DNA of 64,000 bases from Fragilariopsis cylindrus CCMP1102 (GCA_900095095.1 FMBT01000364.1:124001-188000), one strand, 5' to 3'; shown: positions 43,996 to 54,910, counted from the stretch's first letter. Made by a program: numbers and translations. Notes: generated by a model from the letters alone, not told the origin.

Positions 43996-45526
43996 ATGAT
44001 TGCCTCTTCATTGTTAGTATCACTTTATAAGAGTCTCCTCGTTGGGACATTCTTGCTCTCTTTCTCTGAACCGGCATTTGCGTTTCTACCTCAGGCATCG
44101 TTGGATCGAACGGTATCTATCGTCCTCTCGTCATCATCATCTTCTTCGTCAAATGAAAATAATCAAGTTGGTCGTCGAGATGCTCTGCAGTTCGTCGCAT
44201 CGACTGCAGCGTTAGGGTTAAATTTAGCTTTAACAACTACCGCTGTTCATGCTGAAGGTTCACCAAGCACAACATCAAAAGTTGTCGTAGCCGGAGCCAC
44301 TGGTCAGACAGGAAGAAGAATTTTAGAACGTTTGGCTTCAATTGGAAGCTTAGAAGTTGTTGGAGGTGTCAGAAACGTCGACAAAGCCACTGCTTCCTTG
44401 GGCGAATCTTCCGTCGTTATAAGAGGTGCAATGGTTCAAAGTGTCCCTGGTGTGGACGTATCAACTGTTTCCTTGAAACATCTTGACGTTGTGAAAGACT
44501 CGGTAGATGAAATCGCAACCAGTTTAATGGGTGCCGAATCCTTAATCATTGCAACTGGATTTATTCCAGGTAGCCCATTGAAAATGAAGAGTGCAGCACA
44601 CGAGGTTGATAACTTAGGAACTATTAAGTTAATTGACGCTGCTAAGAAAACGGGAACTGTGAAAAAGATTGTTATGGTTTCTAGTATTTTAACCAACGGC
44701 AGAAATTGGGGTCAGGGTGAGTCCTTATATGGATTGTTTTGATCCCGTATTGCTGTTTCTGTTCATGTCATCTTACTTTTTTGCTCATTCCTATTACGCT
44801 TATCTTTCCTACCACATTTTACCAAACAATCTATAACCATGACGCGACGATGACTTCTACCTACAAAATCAACACTTACTGCAAAAAAGAAAAATCTCCA
44901 GGATTTATCATAACGAATGCGTTTGGTTCTGTTCTAGGTGAGTCCTTATATAGATTGTTTTTTCTCATATTTTTGCTTCCAAGCTCATCAGAAAGAATCA
45001 TCGCTACCACTTACAGGAAAGAATATTGATATAGGAGTAGATACGACAAAGCGAGTAAATTGAATAGAAGCAGCTGCATTTTGCTAACGAAGCACGTTTT
45101 TCTTTTCATCATATTATTCTACTCCTCTGCTAATCTCTATTACATAATTTTGCTCAAAATTAGATGAGAAGTTGGTAGCGGAACAATATTTAAAAGCAAG
45201 TGGGATGAATTACAGCATTATTCGTCCAGGTGGCTTAAAATCTAAACCACCGACCGGAGCGTTGCAAATTTCTTCAGAAGATACCTTAAACAGGTAAGTA
45301 ACACTGTTGTCCGATTTTTCTTATTCCTTTTTGATACATATCATTTTTTATATAGTACATCTCACGTTCTTCTTCGGTCTTATCCAATAGTGGAGAAATC
45401 TCAAGAGACTTAGTCGCTGATGTTTGCGTCGCAAGCTTGACTGATCCGAAAGCAAACAATAAGGTGCTTGAAATTATTGAAGATGAGGGTGTGCCGCCGA
45501 AAGTTTTCAATGGAATGAACATGTAA
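43996..45526 (+). CDS. Plastid (thylakoid-lumen type) atypical SDR, NAD(P)-binding, 4 exons
   Basis: 340 residues in exons 43996-44716, 44902-44937 (36 bp), 45164-45293 and 45391-45526; all junctions keep phase. The N-terminus is tripartite: a signal peptide ending at FAFLPQ (diatom plastid type), then a twin-arginine signal (GRRDALQFVASTAALGL...AVHA) pointing to Tat import into the thylakoid lumen. The mature part starts near KVVVAGATGQTGRRI, the glycine-rich NAD(P) loop of extended/atypical SDRs, and continues KKIVMVSSIL, DEKLVAEQYLKASGMNYSII, RPGGLKS. This is the NAD(P)H-binding family of plant At5g02240/Tic62-like proteins, which often lack the YxxxK pair. The substrate is unknown. It converges with the next gene on the minus strand. 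Confidence 0.85.
44717..44901 (+). other. SDR intron 1
   Basis: Donor GGTGAGTCCTTATATG, acceptor TCTCCAG, 185 bp. Its first 25 nt are nearly identical to those of intron 2. Confidence 0.75.
44938..45163 (+). other. SDR intron 2
   Basis: Donor GGTGAGTCCTTATATAG, acceptor CAAAATTAG, 226 bp. The upstream microexon encodes FIITNAFGSVL. Confidence 0.75.
45294..45390 (+). other. SDR intron 3
   Basis: GTAAGT donor, TCCAATAG acceptor, 97 bp; joins DTLN-SGEISRDLVAD. Confidence 0.8.
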
Positions 45527-45963
45527 AAAGTATCAAACACGGGAAGAAAAATTATGTCTACAAGTGACTTTCCGATAAGCTCATGTTTGAAACGAAATAC
45601 AATAAATTCGAAAAATTATTATTAGTCTAGTCAATGTTGATAAAGCTAAAATTAATGATGACATTTTTTTAAATAATATATGTATATATTTTACACATCT
45701 ATGCTTTCCTTTATCGTGACACACACACACACAAACGATACACGGTATGGTACACCACACTTGTTTTTCCATCGGATTGATTATGATTATATGCAGCATA
45801 CTATTTTACTATGATAGTTATCTTATATTCTGCCGATACTTCGGAATGTTAAAATAATTGACTCCCCAGAGTGATTATCAGATAACATTTGTTGATCTCT
45901 TTAAAGATAGAGGCCGGCATGCGAGCGAAAGTATGAATGGTGAACAAATTGCCTGGTAATAAA

Positions 45964-47688
45964 TCACGTCTTTTGAATTTTGCGGAATGGGAAAAGTATC
46001 CGTGCCAATATTTTCATAAAACCACTCAAAACCCTAATGACGGGATTACGTTTTTGGGCAGTTGAGTTTTTATTCTTCGTTGCGACTTCTTGGACTTCGC
46101 CTTGGCTCGCAGTACTATCTGAGCACGTGTTTGTTTTTGAGTTACTCTTATTAATCACATCTGAAATCGTCGCGACTGCCATGCCTATGAGATTCTTTCT
46201 TTTATTTGCCATACTTCCTGTCGATATTTGCTGGTGGATGTCGGGAATGGATTTCATTCTAGCATCAAAGAGTTGTCTATTTATGTTGTCTTTTCCTTCT
46301 CGACCGGTAAAATTATCCTCATTTGACGATATCTTAGTATCATCGCTGTTAGGAATTTTGGTTGCTCCCTGCAGTTTCCTCTCATCCCACATACGGGAAG
46401 CGAGATCAAAGATAATGGGGGGATTCGGAAGTATTTCAACTTCCTTTTCCGACGGCGTGATGACTTTTGGTTGCGACGACGATAGCGACGGTGATTGTGG
46501 CAACGGTACCAAAGAAGAAGCGAGGAGAATTGATATTGCGATTAAGTACGGCAGAATAACGGGCATAGCCATAGCAAGCATGTCAAACACTCCACGCCGT
46601 TTGTGTCTCGTTTGCCGTCGAAGCTGCGAAAGTTTGAATTGTTCTGTCAGTGATACTTCATCAAATGATACGCGTTTCGATGGTTGTGATCGTAGCCGTT
46701 GATGGGGATATTCCCTATCAGTAGTACTATTCGCAGTGTAATCTTTCCTCCACAAAGATTTGACATCATAACCAGGTGGTGGATGATTCGGTTTTTGTGG
46801 ATGATGGTATGCGATATTGCTATCTCTCGGACGTTTCATTATGCCTTTTCGAACAATATATCGTTTCGATGTGGATGTGGATGATATATAATTTGATTTT
46901 GAAGTTGCACTCGTCAGTGTTGTCGCCTCGTCCCTGCCAACGGATGGTTGAATATCCGGTGATGATTGTTTTTGTCCGCCACCCTCTTGGTCTTTGTCGC
47001 GGTATTCAACGACTACTTCATTTCTAGTCACGACGATCGATAAGTTGGTAGATGCATGCAGCGGTCTCGATTTTAATGGCGGGTCTTTATTTTTGACATG
47101 AGTATTCGATCTACGGTTAGTTTCAAGTCCCTTCTTTAATTCTTCTTCGTCGCTTTCTATGTCAGACATATTCAATTTGCCTCTATCGTTGACGTTGACG
47201 TTGACGTTGATATCATCGTCGTCATAATCTATCGGATTAGTCGATACATTATTATCAGTATCATTATCATGACAATGTATGTGGTCTTCTTTTTCGCAAC
47301 CACTGGTATTTTCTTCAAGAATGGTATCGTTAATTTTTGTCTTGTCATATTTGCTAGCGCTGCTGTTTTCGTTGTTGCTGCTACTGCCGTTCGTGCCGCT
47401 ACTGGAGCTGTTGATGATGGGGATCTGTTCCCCGTTCTCTTTTACCACCGCACCCGACGATCGCTTTTTAGTGCGAGTCAGTCGGAGTAAAGGACTTTTG
47501 AGAATAGATGCCTTTTTATTCGTACCGCCACTAGTGCCACTGCATACCTTGGGAGTAACGACAGAGCAAGAATCGATATTACTACTGTCGGAATCTATGG
47601 CTAGATTTGTGGAACGGTCTTTCTCTTTCTCGATGTATTTCTCATCGTCCTCCTCGTGAAAAGCCATAGGATAATTGGGTTCCATCAT
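45964..47688 (-). CDS. Single-pass membrane protein with PP1-docking motifs SILK and RVxF
   Basis: 574 residues from the ATG ATG pair at 47688 (MMEPNYPMAF); the in-frame codon further upstream is GTG, so I do not use it. The long N-terminal part is acidic and Ser/Asn-rich, with a slippage-prone GACGTT repeat (NVNVNVN) near 47190. KASILKSPLLRL (about residue 65) contains SILK, and SKRVSFDEVSLTEQF (about residue 345) contains RVSF. This pair in this order is the docking code for protein phosphatase 1. One TM segment (MPVILPYLIAISILLASSLV) follows at about residue 385, and the remaining tail is basic at its end. I infer a membrane-tethered PP1 regulatory subunit; no family is recognised. Confidence 0.75.
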   Translation of the reverse strand: MMEPNYPMAFHEEDDEKYIEKEKDRSTNLAIDSDSSNIDSCSVVTPKVCSGTSGGTNKKASILKSPLLRLTRTKKRSSGAVVKENGEQIPIINSSSSGTNGSSSNNENSSASKYDKTKINDTILEENTSGCEKEDHIHCHDNDTDNNVSTNPIDYDDDDINVNVNVNDRGKLNMSDIESDEEELKKGLETNRRSNTHVKNKDPPLKSRPLHASTNLSIVVTRNEVVVEYRDKDQEGGGQKQSSPDIQPSVGRDEATTLTSATSKSNYISSTSTSKRYIVRKGIMKRPRDSNIAYHHPQKPNHPPPGYDVKSLWRKDYTANSTTDREYPHQRLRSQPSKRVSFDEVSLTEQFKLSQLRRQTRHKRRGVFDMLAMAMPVILPYLIAISILLASSLVPLPQSPSLSSSQPKVITPSEKEVEILPNPPIIFDLASRMWDERKLQGATKIPNSDDTKISSNEDNFTGREGKDNINRQLFDARMKSIPDIHQQISTGSMANKRKNLIGMAVATISDVINKSNSKTNTCSDSTASQGEVQEVATKNKNSTAQKRNPVIRVLSGFMKILARILFPFRKIQKT

Positions 47689-48342
47689 GTTGTTAATACC
47701 ATACACTTAATACTAATCATACCTTTCGGATCGACGGCGGGCCTGGAAAATAACGAAGCAGAGTTGAACTGAATCGATCAAATCGGATCGATACTTGTAC
47801 TGCACAATAGATTTGATTAAATAATCTAGAATTATTGTTGAATTGTTTACTACTTCCTTCGTGTACCGGATTTTGCGCATGAGGATAAGTTGATGTAATA
47901 AAAAGCGTAGAGAGCTACTCGAAAAGTTTCAAAATCTCATTTTATTTTTTTAATTTCCTGTCGATTAGGTATATTTTAAGGGTTCTCAAGGCTTTTATTG
48001 TGTGAAATTCCTCACTATAAATACGTACGCAAAATCCGGTACACGGAGGAAGTATGTCATACAGTACGCAATTCTAATCGAGAATTGACTGCAAAAAGCA
48101 TTCTTCCCGTTCTCTTCTGTGATACAGTAGTCGCCTAAGTACCTTAAAAGATGTAAATTTAAAAATCGTTTAATTAGTGAAAGAAAAAGTGGCTGGCGCA
48201 TACATAGTAAAGATGAAAAAAATTTGCATCTTGCTTTTCGATTAGATTTTACTTTTCTCTCACCTCTTTTTCTATGATAATAACAATTTTTTTTAAATTT
48301 TTCGCTATGAAAAAAAATTAGAACAATAAGAAAAAGGTTTCA
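47689..48342. promoter_or_regulatory. Spacer between divergent genes
   Basis: 654 bp between the PP1-motif gene (-) and the kinase-like gene (+). AT-rich, with T and A runs next to the right start codon. CGTGTACCGGATTTTGCG (47862) and CGCAAAATCCGGTACACG (48027) are exact inverted copies, an inverted repeat about 150 bp apart. No gene was seen. Confidence 0.5.
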
Positions 48343-49790
48343 ATGATGAGACTCACAACAACTAAATGTGGTGAATGTTTCTCGAATATCACCGCAAAGA
48401 CCCTCATTAAATTGATTGCAATCATAATTGGTATTGCTACATTGTATCAGAAATATCAACTAGCATTTACATTCCAAAGCGACCGGCAATTTCTGTACAC
48501 GGACAAGACTGTGAGAATTTCAAACTCGTCAATCGCAACAGCAGCAACCGTGGACGATAAGATAAATAGCAAACCTTTCAAAATACCACAGTCAAAAAGT
48601 AACCATTCTGGAAATGAAAAAAATGATGAATTATCCGGTAAGGAAAATAGTATAAACAAGACTACAACAGTTGTAATTGATGTACCTTCTGAAAAAGATG
48701 TAATATTATTTGATAGGAATAGTAAATACCAGAACTGTTGGCTATCATCAGACATCAATATATTGGGTTGCGGTATGGATGGCCATGCTTTCCTTGCAAC
48801 CATGAATTGCCCACATCCTGTTACAAATACTAGCATCAACCAATATGATGTGGTTTTAAAGATCCCTATTGCATTCAATGATACTGAAGAGGGAAAACAT
48901 CGTATTTATATTTCAGAGACAGATTCTAGCCTTAAATCTATGGTTGAACTTCATCACTTATTGATGGACAACACAACAACAAAAATTCGTCAATTCTTCG
49001 CGCTCCCTATTGGAACAGCTACGTTTCAAAAGAACCTATTATTGAAAGAGGTATATACTAATAAGAAATCATCCGAACGTTGCATGGAAATAATACCAAA
49101 ATCATCATCAACAACAACAACTAATACTACTAGCAATACCATAAACACCATCAATACCTTTACCACCAATGATGAAACTGTGTTAGGCACTATCATGGAG
49201 TATGGCGGAAGCAACAAGCTTGATCCTGGTAAACTAACGGATCCCGACGATCGACGCCGTGTTGTTAAGGATCTTGTTTGTATGTATCATCACATGTATA
49301 GGGTAAGCGAGAATGAATGGATTGGCAATGCAATTAGTACCAGCTAAAATCGTGTTCTATTTCTAATTACCGCTGCTGCTGTTCTTCTTCTTCTAAGCGT
49401 AAATTTGTGCATCAAGATATTTCATTTTTTCATTTTCATGATAACGGAAACCACACATCAATGATTGATTTCAATCGGGTCGACATTCTCCGTGGATGGA
49501 ATAAATCCAACGATTATATGCTACAACAGGTACAGCAATTCCAACTAATGACTTTGATTAGCAATGTATGTAGTCAAAATTATGGCAAATATAAGATTAT
49601 GAATCGAGTTAAAGTTTCATTACTTGATGAATATACAGATACACAGCTAATGTCAAATATGACTTCTGAGTTGAAACAATGTGAGTTTAACACTATTAAA
49701 TCATCATCGAATATAGTTCTGTTTGGGGATAACATTACCACATCAGAAACGTACCAAACTCTTCTCGATATTCTGGATGAAAAATGCTAG
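48343..49790 (+). CDS. Membrane-anchored divergent protein-kinase-like protein, 2 exons
   Basis: 450 residues in exons 48343-49302 and 49398-49790. An N-terminal hydrophobic segment (LIKLIAIIIGIATLY) acts as signal anchor. After a polar stem comes a kinase-like fold: LGCGMDGHAFLA matches the glycine loop, VVLKIPIAF supplies the VAIK-type Lys, VELHHLL can hold the alpha-C Glu, and TIMEYGG matches the hinge. Across the intron, KFVHQDISFFHFHDNGNHTS then MIDFNRVDI matches the HxD catalytic loop and the DFG-like Asp. The acidic loop and metal-binding Asp are present, but the Asn of HRDxxxxN is shifted, so activity is uncertain. The frame closes at 49790, but coding-like sequence continues to about 49970 in other frames (including an MSPE word like the kinase APE motif), so the true C-terminus is probably longer. 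Confidence 0.7.
49303..49397 (+). other. Intron of the kinase-like gene
   Basis: GTAAGC donor after MYR, CTTCTAAG acceptor, 95 bp; joins HHMYR-RKFVHQDISFF in frame. Confidence 0.75.
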
Positions 49791-49962
49791 TAAAATTCTT
49801 GCTAACGTTTGGGGAAAATCTACAGCCAATGCACGTAGTCAGTTCAAAGGAACTTCCAATAAAAAACTTATGTCACATATACGTATAAAGTTATTGAATG
49901 ATATCCATTTCATATTGAATCAGAAGCCAAGGAAAGGCCCTCGCACAGCAGATGTCACCTGA

Positions 49963-50497
49963 ACGTAAGATATGAATAACTTAGAAAACTCTCAAATCCA
50001 TGTCTGCAGAAGTATACTACGCAATTTTGTGTTGTGATACTTTTGAAGTACCTACTTGTAAAAATAACGATGAAAGATTTATTGAAATAAAAAAAATTCA
50101 AACTGAAGGGAGCTAAAACTATGAATCAAATTTAGAGCGAGAAACGAGGAAACGGTAATAGCATTGACGACAAGAGCGAGGACAAAAAAGATCTGTAAAA
50201 TATTGGAACTGTATGCTATAACATCGACCAAATTTAGATTATATCACCCCCCTGGATGTTAAATAAATATTCTAAAGATAAATAACAGTAAGATAGATAT
50301 CCATTCATTTTGTAACTGTGGGTTGGACTTTTTACAACCCCGTCTCTTACTATATTTCGTCTAAGTGATCGCAAAGTAAGACAGTTAAATCATCTTCGGA
50401 TACAAAGAGACAAATACACTAAAAGAATTTTTTTCTACTGGGAATTTGTTGCTATTGGAAATGACCAAGAACATCATTATTTTTTGGAGAAATAATT
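49963..50497. other. Intergenic stretch between convergent genes
   Basis: AT-rich, no gene seen. It contains the probable 3' ends of the kinase-like gene (+) and the CXC gene (-). Confidence 0.45.
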
Positions 50498-53400
50498 CTA
50501 TTGGAATTTCCATAATTCTTCGTCCCATGCAAGTTCGTCCCGCCAACGTTTGCAGACGAGGCCAGCGTGGAAGAGATCATCGTTCGAAAGGAATGCAAAG
50601 ACTGCCAATGCGGTAGTCTTAGGTTGCTTCGGGATTTTCCTCCCGGAATCATGAGGTCCAAAATAAGATTCAGTCGGTTCCTCCTCCCCAGGAATAACCT
50701 TGCGCTTCTTACGACTCGTTGCTGGATCGAACTTGATGCGTACGCCAGAAGTTCTAGGGCTAGCAGCTGTACTCGAAGGACGATCATGTTTCATCCTTGG
50801 CGGCAAGGTAGTTTTACTAGACGAAGAAGAAGGAGGACGGCTACTAGGCGGCGGAACTGGGGGATGGTACATGCTATGTGGTAGCCTTTCACCTGGAGGT
50901 AGTCGATACATTGGTGGATAACCCATGTGCTGATGATGATGTTGATGAGGAGGACCGTGTCCAAAATTCGGAGGAGGCGGTCCCATATAGTGACGCGGAG
51001 GCGGATGACGAGAATAGCTGTGGCCCCCTTGTGGTGGAGGAGGTGGTCCACGTGGACTTGGATGCATCATATACTGTGAATTAGGATGATGATGATGATG
51101 AGGGTGGTGATGATGCATCCCACCGACTGGGGATGGGATTGGTGGTGGACGATGAGCAGATGTCGGTGGTGGCGGTGCTGCTGGCGGTGCTTTACGACCA
51201 GAACTTCCACTTCGTGATTTCCATCGTTCATCAGATATACGAAGGGCATAGTTTGCCCCAGGTCGATCCTTTATCTTTCGACGTTTGTCAATCAATCCCT
51301 GTGATCCAGCATAGTTCAAGCAATCCGTGCATTTGCATTTAATTCCACAAATAACTCCTGCATTAAAACACTGTGTTCATAATGACATCGACAGGATTTC
51401 AAGAAAAGAAAGTGAGGAAATGTTTTTGTAATCATGATGGATGAATGAAAGAATTAATTTTTAGCAACAAACCAATAATAAAAGACTTACCTCGCAGTAT
51501 TTCTTCAGACATTCAGATTTCTTGCATTTGCAACCCATACTGTGTACCTTTTGCGCAGATTCGGTACCGCTTTGTAGATTCTTTACAACGAATCTGTTCT
51601 GAAATGCTTTCGAGTTTTTCGCACGGGTGTCTTTGATTGCCTTGTCTCGAACTGCACCAGCCTCAGGAGTATTTCCACAGTCTGAACAGTTACATCCTGA
51701 ACAAAATCGTTCTGCCGCAAAGCATTCACAATATAATTTCAGGCAGCGCGACTTCTTACAATTACAAGGACTTCTTTTGGGAGGGACTTTCTTCTTGCCA
51801 TTTTCCTTCCCAACAGAGGGTGGTATACCGCTGTGATGCTGAACCAAAGAGTTGCCTTCTCGCGGAGGGGGATGACCCATGTACATGGACTTGCTTGTGG
51901 CTACTGCAGGGTAACGATGATCATTCTTGAGTGGATACATTGGCTTCGCATTGGATCCAGGTGGTGGCGGTGGTGGGTAAGGATGGTGATGTCGCCCACC
52001 ACTTCTCGGACCGGACATAGGATGACTGTAACGCTTGTTGGGCGTCTCCATTTCGCCCCTTGAGTACGGTTGATGAGAAGATACTGGACGATGTTGTTGT
52101 AGATGCGACGACTGAGAACGACCTGGAGTCGCGCTGTATCCAGCACCAGAATCATTACGCTCAGTTGAGCTTCTATTCTGATTACTTGCTTGACGTGGCT
52201 GTATCATGCTATTAATTCCCTCCAAAGTTTTCCTTGTAGAGAGTGATCCTGTCCTACCTATCTCGAGACGAACTGGTCCTGGAGTACTGTCACTATTTGT
52301 TGATGAGGATCGTTCTTTTATGGCTGGATCGGAAGAGGCAGGCCACAACTGTTTCGGTTTGGCTCCTGGATCCAATCTAGAGCTAGGTAGCTCATCCCTG
52401 GTCCCACTCATAGTAACAGCACTCGCCTTTGGTTGTTTTCGTGCACTAATACTCCTCGCCTCTGCAATCCCTTCGTTGCGGACTTCGGATGGATGCTGGT
52501 ATCTATGGGCTGAATATGGTTGCTGTTGGTGGTGGTAATAATCATGGTGCGACGTTGGTCTAACAGCAGATCCGTGCATTGTAATCGAAGCATCTATTGG
52601 TGACATATCTCTCATATATCGAGACAACGGCGATCTTTGCTGGCGGAGCTCCCGTCCACCGGTCGATGGAGATGGCGTTCCCTCTGATTCACCACGCGAA
52701 GACGATCGAGAAATCAGTAAATTTGCTCCACCAATACCTTCACCCAAGGGAAATGGTATCGATGTGTCTTCGTTCAGTTCAAAAGATGCTCCCATAGGAG
52801 AAAAGTCTGCATTTGCTAGTACCCCGCTTGGTGTTCCCATATCACCAAAACTACCATAGTTTCCGATCATACCGGGAGAAGCCTGAAAGTATGGCGATGG
52901 ACGGAATGTTGCTGCTTCGTTGTTTTTCAACTCCGAACCACCAACACCCCAACTAGTATTACGTGGAGGGGAGCGGAAGGGAGACCTTGTACTATTTTTC
53001 ACCGCACCCTTTTCTGGTGTTGAAGCTGTCCCACCGGCAGTATCAGCAGCTCCTCGACCACCAGGTGATGATAGAGGTGCAGGTGGACTGTCGTCGTCGT
53101 CACTTTCGTAAGTAGGATCCGTGATCTTTGGAGTTCCCGATACAGATAGTGGATATGACCGGCTATCCCATGTACTACGATAATGATAATAGGGCGAGTA
53201 TCCGGGATAGTATCCCCCCTGTTGCGCGGTACCACGATTTGGTGTACGACTTTCCCCATGGTTGAATGATGTCGATGGATAGGAATGACCGTAGTAGCTT
53301 GGGTACATCGGAGATGCTCCGCTTCTTAATGTCGATGATGGTGTTGTATTCCCTGGATGATACCCCAATGACTTGGCAGCGGATTTTGTACCAGCAGATT

Positions 53401-53769
53401 TTGAATCAAGGGCACTGGGTGGCGGATATCCTTCTTGTTGATGATAGTGCTGGTATGGATGGGGCATAAGTGCTCGTTTCGCGGACATGGGATGTTGTTG
53501 ATCTAGAGCGGACGATCCACGCTTCCTGCTGTTTGTAGCAGCGTTCCCTTCCGACTGTTGTCTTGAAAAGTCTCTTGAGGGTGATCCTTCTTCTTCGTCG
53601 AACGTAAAAAGAGGATCGTCCTCCCCATCCCTTCTCCCATAATTCCTTCGTTCAAATCCAGTTGATCGTAATCCCTTCGATGATCGGATTGCTGTTGATC
53701 AGTAGCAAAACAACAGTCGTCGTGCAACGAGGGAGGAATAAACGAGATGTTGGTAATATCAAGTAACAT
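50498..53769 (-). CDS. CXC (LIN54/TSO1/tesmin-type) DNA-binding protein with C-terminal F-box-like motif, 2 exons
   Basis: About 1050 residues, nuclear. Exons are 53769-51491 and 51370-50498. A long Ser/Pro/Tyr-rich N-terminus precedes the first Cys-rich CXC repeat (RSPCNCKKSRCLKLYCECFA, then FCSGCNCSDCGN). The conserved linker (RNSKAFQNRF-like) leads to the second repeat, GCKCKKSECLKKYCE, which is completed across the intron by CFNAGVICGIKCKCTDCLN. Such tandem CXC domains bind CHR-type TTYRAA DNA. After a Pro/His-rich stretch the C-terminus reads ALAVFAFLSNDDLFHAGLVC, then KRWRDELAWDEELW, which matches the F-box core. The start is placed at 53769 because coding sequence (GEDDPLFTFDEEEGSPSRD) extends upstream of the internal Met at 53488, with one one-base shift near 53640. 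Confidence 0.85.
51371..51490 (-). other. Intron of the CXC gene
   Basis: GTAAGT donor after KKYCE, ATGAACACAG acceptor, 120 bp; it splits the second CXC repeat in phase 0. Confidence 0.85.
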
Positions 53770-54145
53770 TTTTGAAGTTTTTTTTATTATGAATTCAGGA
53801 TACCGTCACAAGTATGAAGGAGTCATGTATTATCACGTTTGGTATTGATGACGGAGCATTCGCAGTAAGTTAGTGGAGGTACCGCCAAGCAGGATTACAC
53901 AAGATCGATTCGATCACAAAAGTGGAAGAACATCATAGATTGTTTATTTCGCCAAAACCGAAAAAAATTACCATGGTGAAAAAGTAGCCGTTTGTTTGTT
54001 TTCAGTCGTGAATAAAATCAATCCAATGAAATGAAAAGGCAACGAAAGACATATGAAAGATGAAGCGTTGAATGAGATAGTGTTATTAATTGAAAAATAG
54101 TGGAGGGAGTCCAACAGGATTACGCAAGAATGATCATCCTTCGCA

Positions 54146-54910
54146 CTATAATGTATTGTTTACAATACATTCGAGGTGCGAACGCATACAAGTACTGTAC
54201 AACACACAACACACGATAACAAGGCAAATTATTAACAGGTACATTTTGCGCGCAATCCGTAGATAAATATCATTATACGATAATCTTGAATGTCCATTTG
54301 CCTTTTGGAAGTACGAACGGTTCAATACGATACAGTGCAACGCTGTGGTGTAGCATAAAGTAGCAATAGATATCAATGATATTAAAGAAAAACTTACCTT
54401 GACGGATGAGGGTGGTGGAGAAAACAAATGACGTTGCGAAGATGTGTGTACTGTGTGACGCGATGGAGTTGAACTAGTCTGCGTACCAGTATTAGCATTA
54501 GCATTAGCATTAGCATTAGCATTAGCATTACTCTGAGAGGAGGAAGATGATGACGTAGTTGGAGGAACACTTTCAGGTTCTTGAGATTGACATGGCGATT
54601 TCGTTGCTCTCTCTTCTTCATTTTGTTGTTGTTGCTGTTGCTGCTCTTCTAGTTGTTGTTGCTTTGTTGCCCCTTGATCTGAAATATGTTGCCGTATCGA
54701 TCCGTCAGAAGATGATTTTGCAGTAACGTTACTACTTGTACAACTATTATTGTTCGACAACCCCATGTTGTCTTCTTTTCGATCTTCGTTGCCCTCGTCA
54801 TTTTTTTCTGGATCTCGATTGTCGCTGCTACTGCTCTCTTCTGATTTCGCAGTCATCTTTCTAGTAGAAGCGGGCATGATTAGATTTACTCTCGAGTCGA
54901 TTTTTTTCAA
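54146..54910 (-). CDS. Low-complexity protein, possibly first exon of a longer gene
   Basis: Open frame of 254 residues, unknown. Residues 1-170 are Ser/Asn/Glu/Gln-rich with poly-Gln and an (NA)n run from a GCATTA hexamer repeat. At PPPSSVK (54400) there is a strong donor AAG|GTAAGT, so the rest (hydrophobic, including LLIICLVIVCCVLYS) may be intron read-through. If unspliced, it would be a C-terminal TM anchor. An acceptor at CCAAAAG (near 54302) would rejoin the same frame (ANGHSRLSYND). Whether it splices into the CXC gene downstream on the same strand cannot be told; no good acceptor abuts 53769. Confidence 0.5.
   Translation of the reverse strand: MKKIDSRVNLIMPASTRKMTAKSEESSSSDNRDPEKNDEGNEDRKEDNMGLSNNNSCTSSNVTAKSSSDGSIRQHISDQGATKQQQLEEQQQQQQQNEEERATKSPCQSQEPESVPPTTSSSSSSQSNANANANANANANTGTQTSSTPSRHTVHTSSQRHLFSPPPSSVKVSFSLISLISIATLCYTTALHCIVLNRSYFQKANGHSRLSYNDIYLRIARKMYLLIICLVIVCCVLYSTCMRSHLECIVNNTL
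54491..54530. repeat. GCATTA hexamer repeat, coding
   Basis: About 6.5 copies of GCATTA on the plus strand, read on the minus strand as alternating Asn-Ala. Confidence 0.9.
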
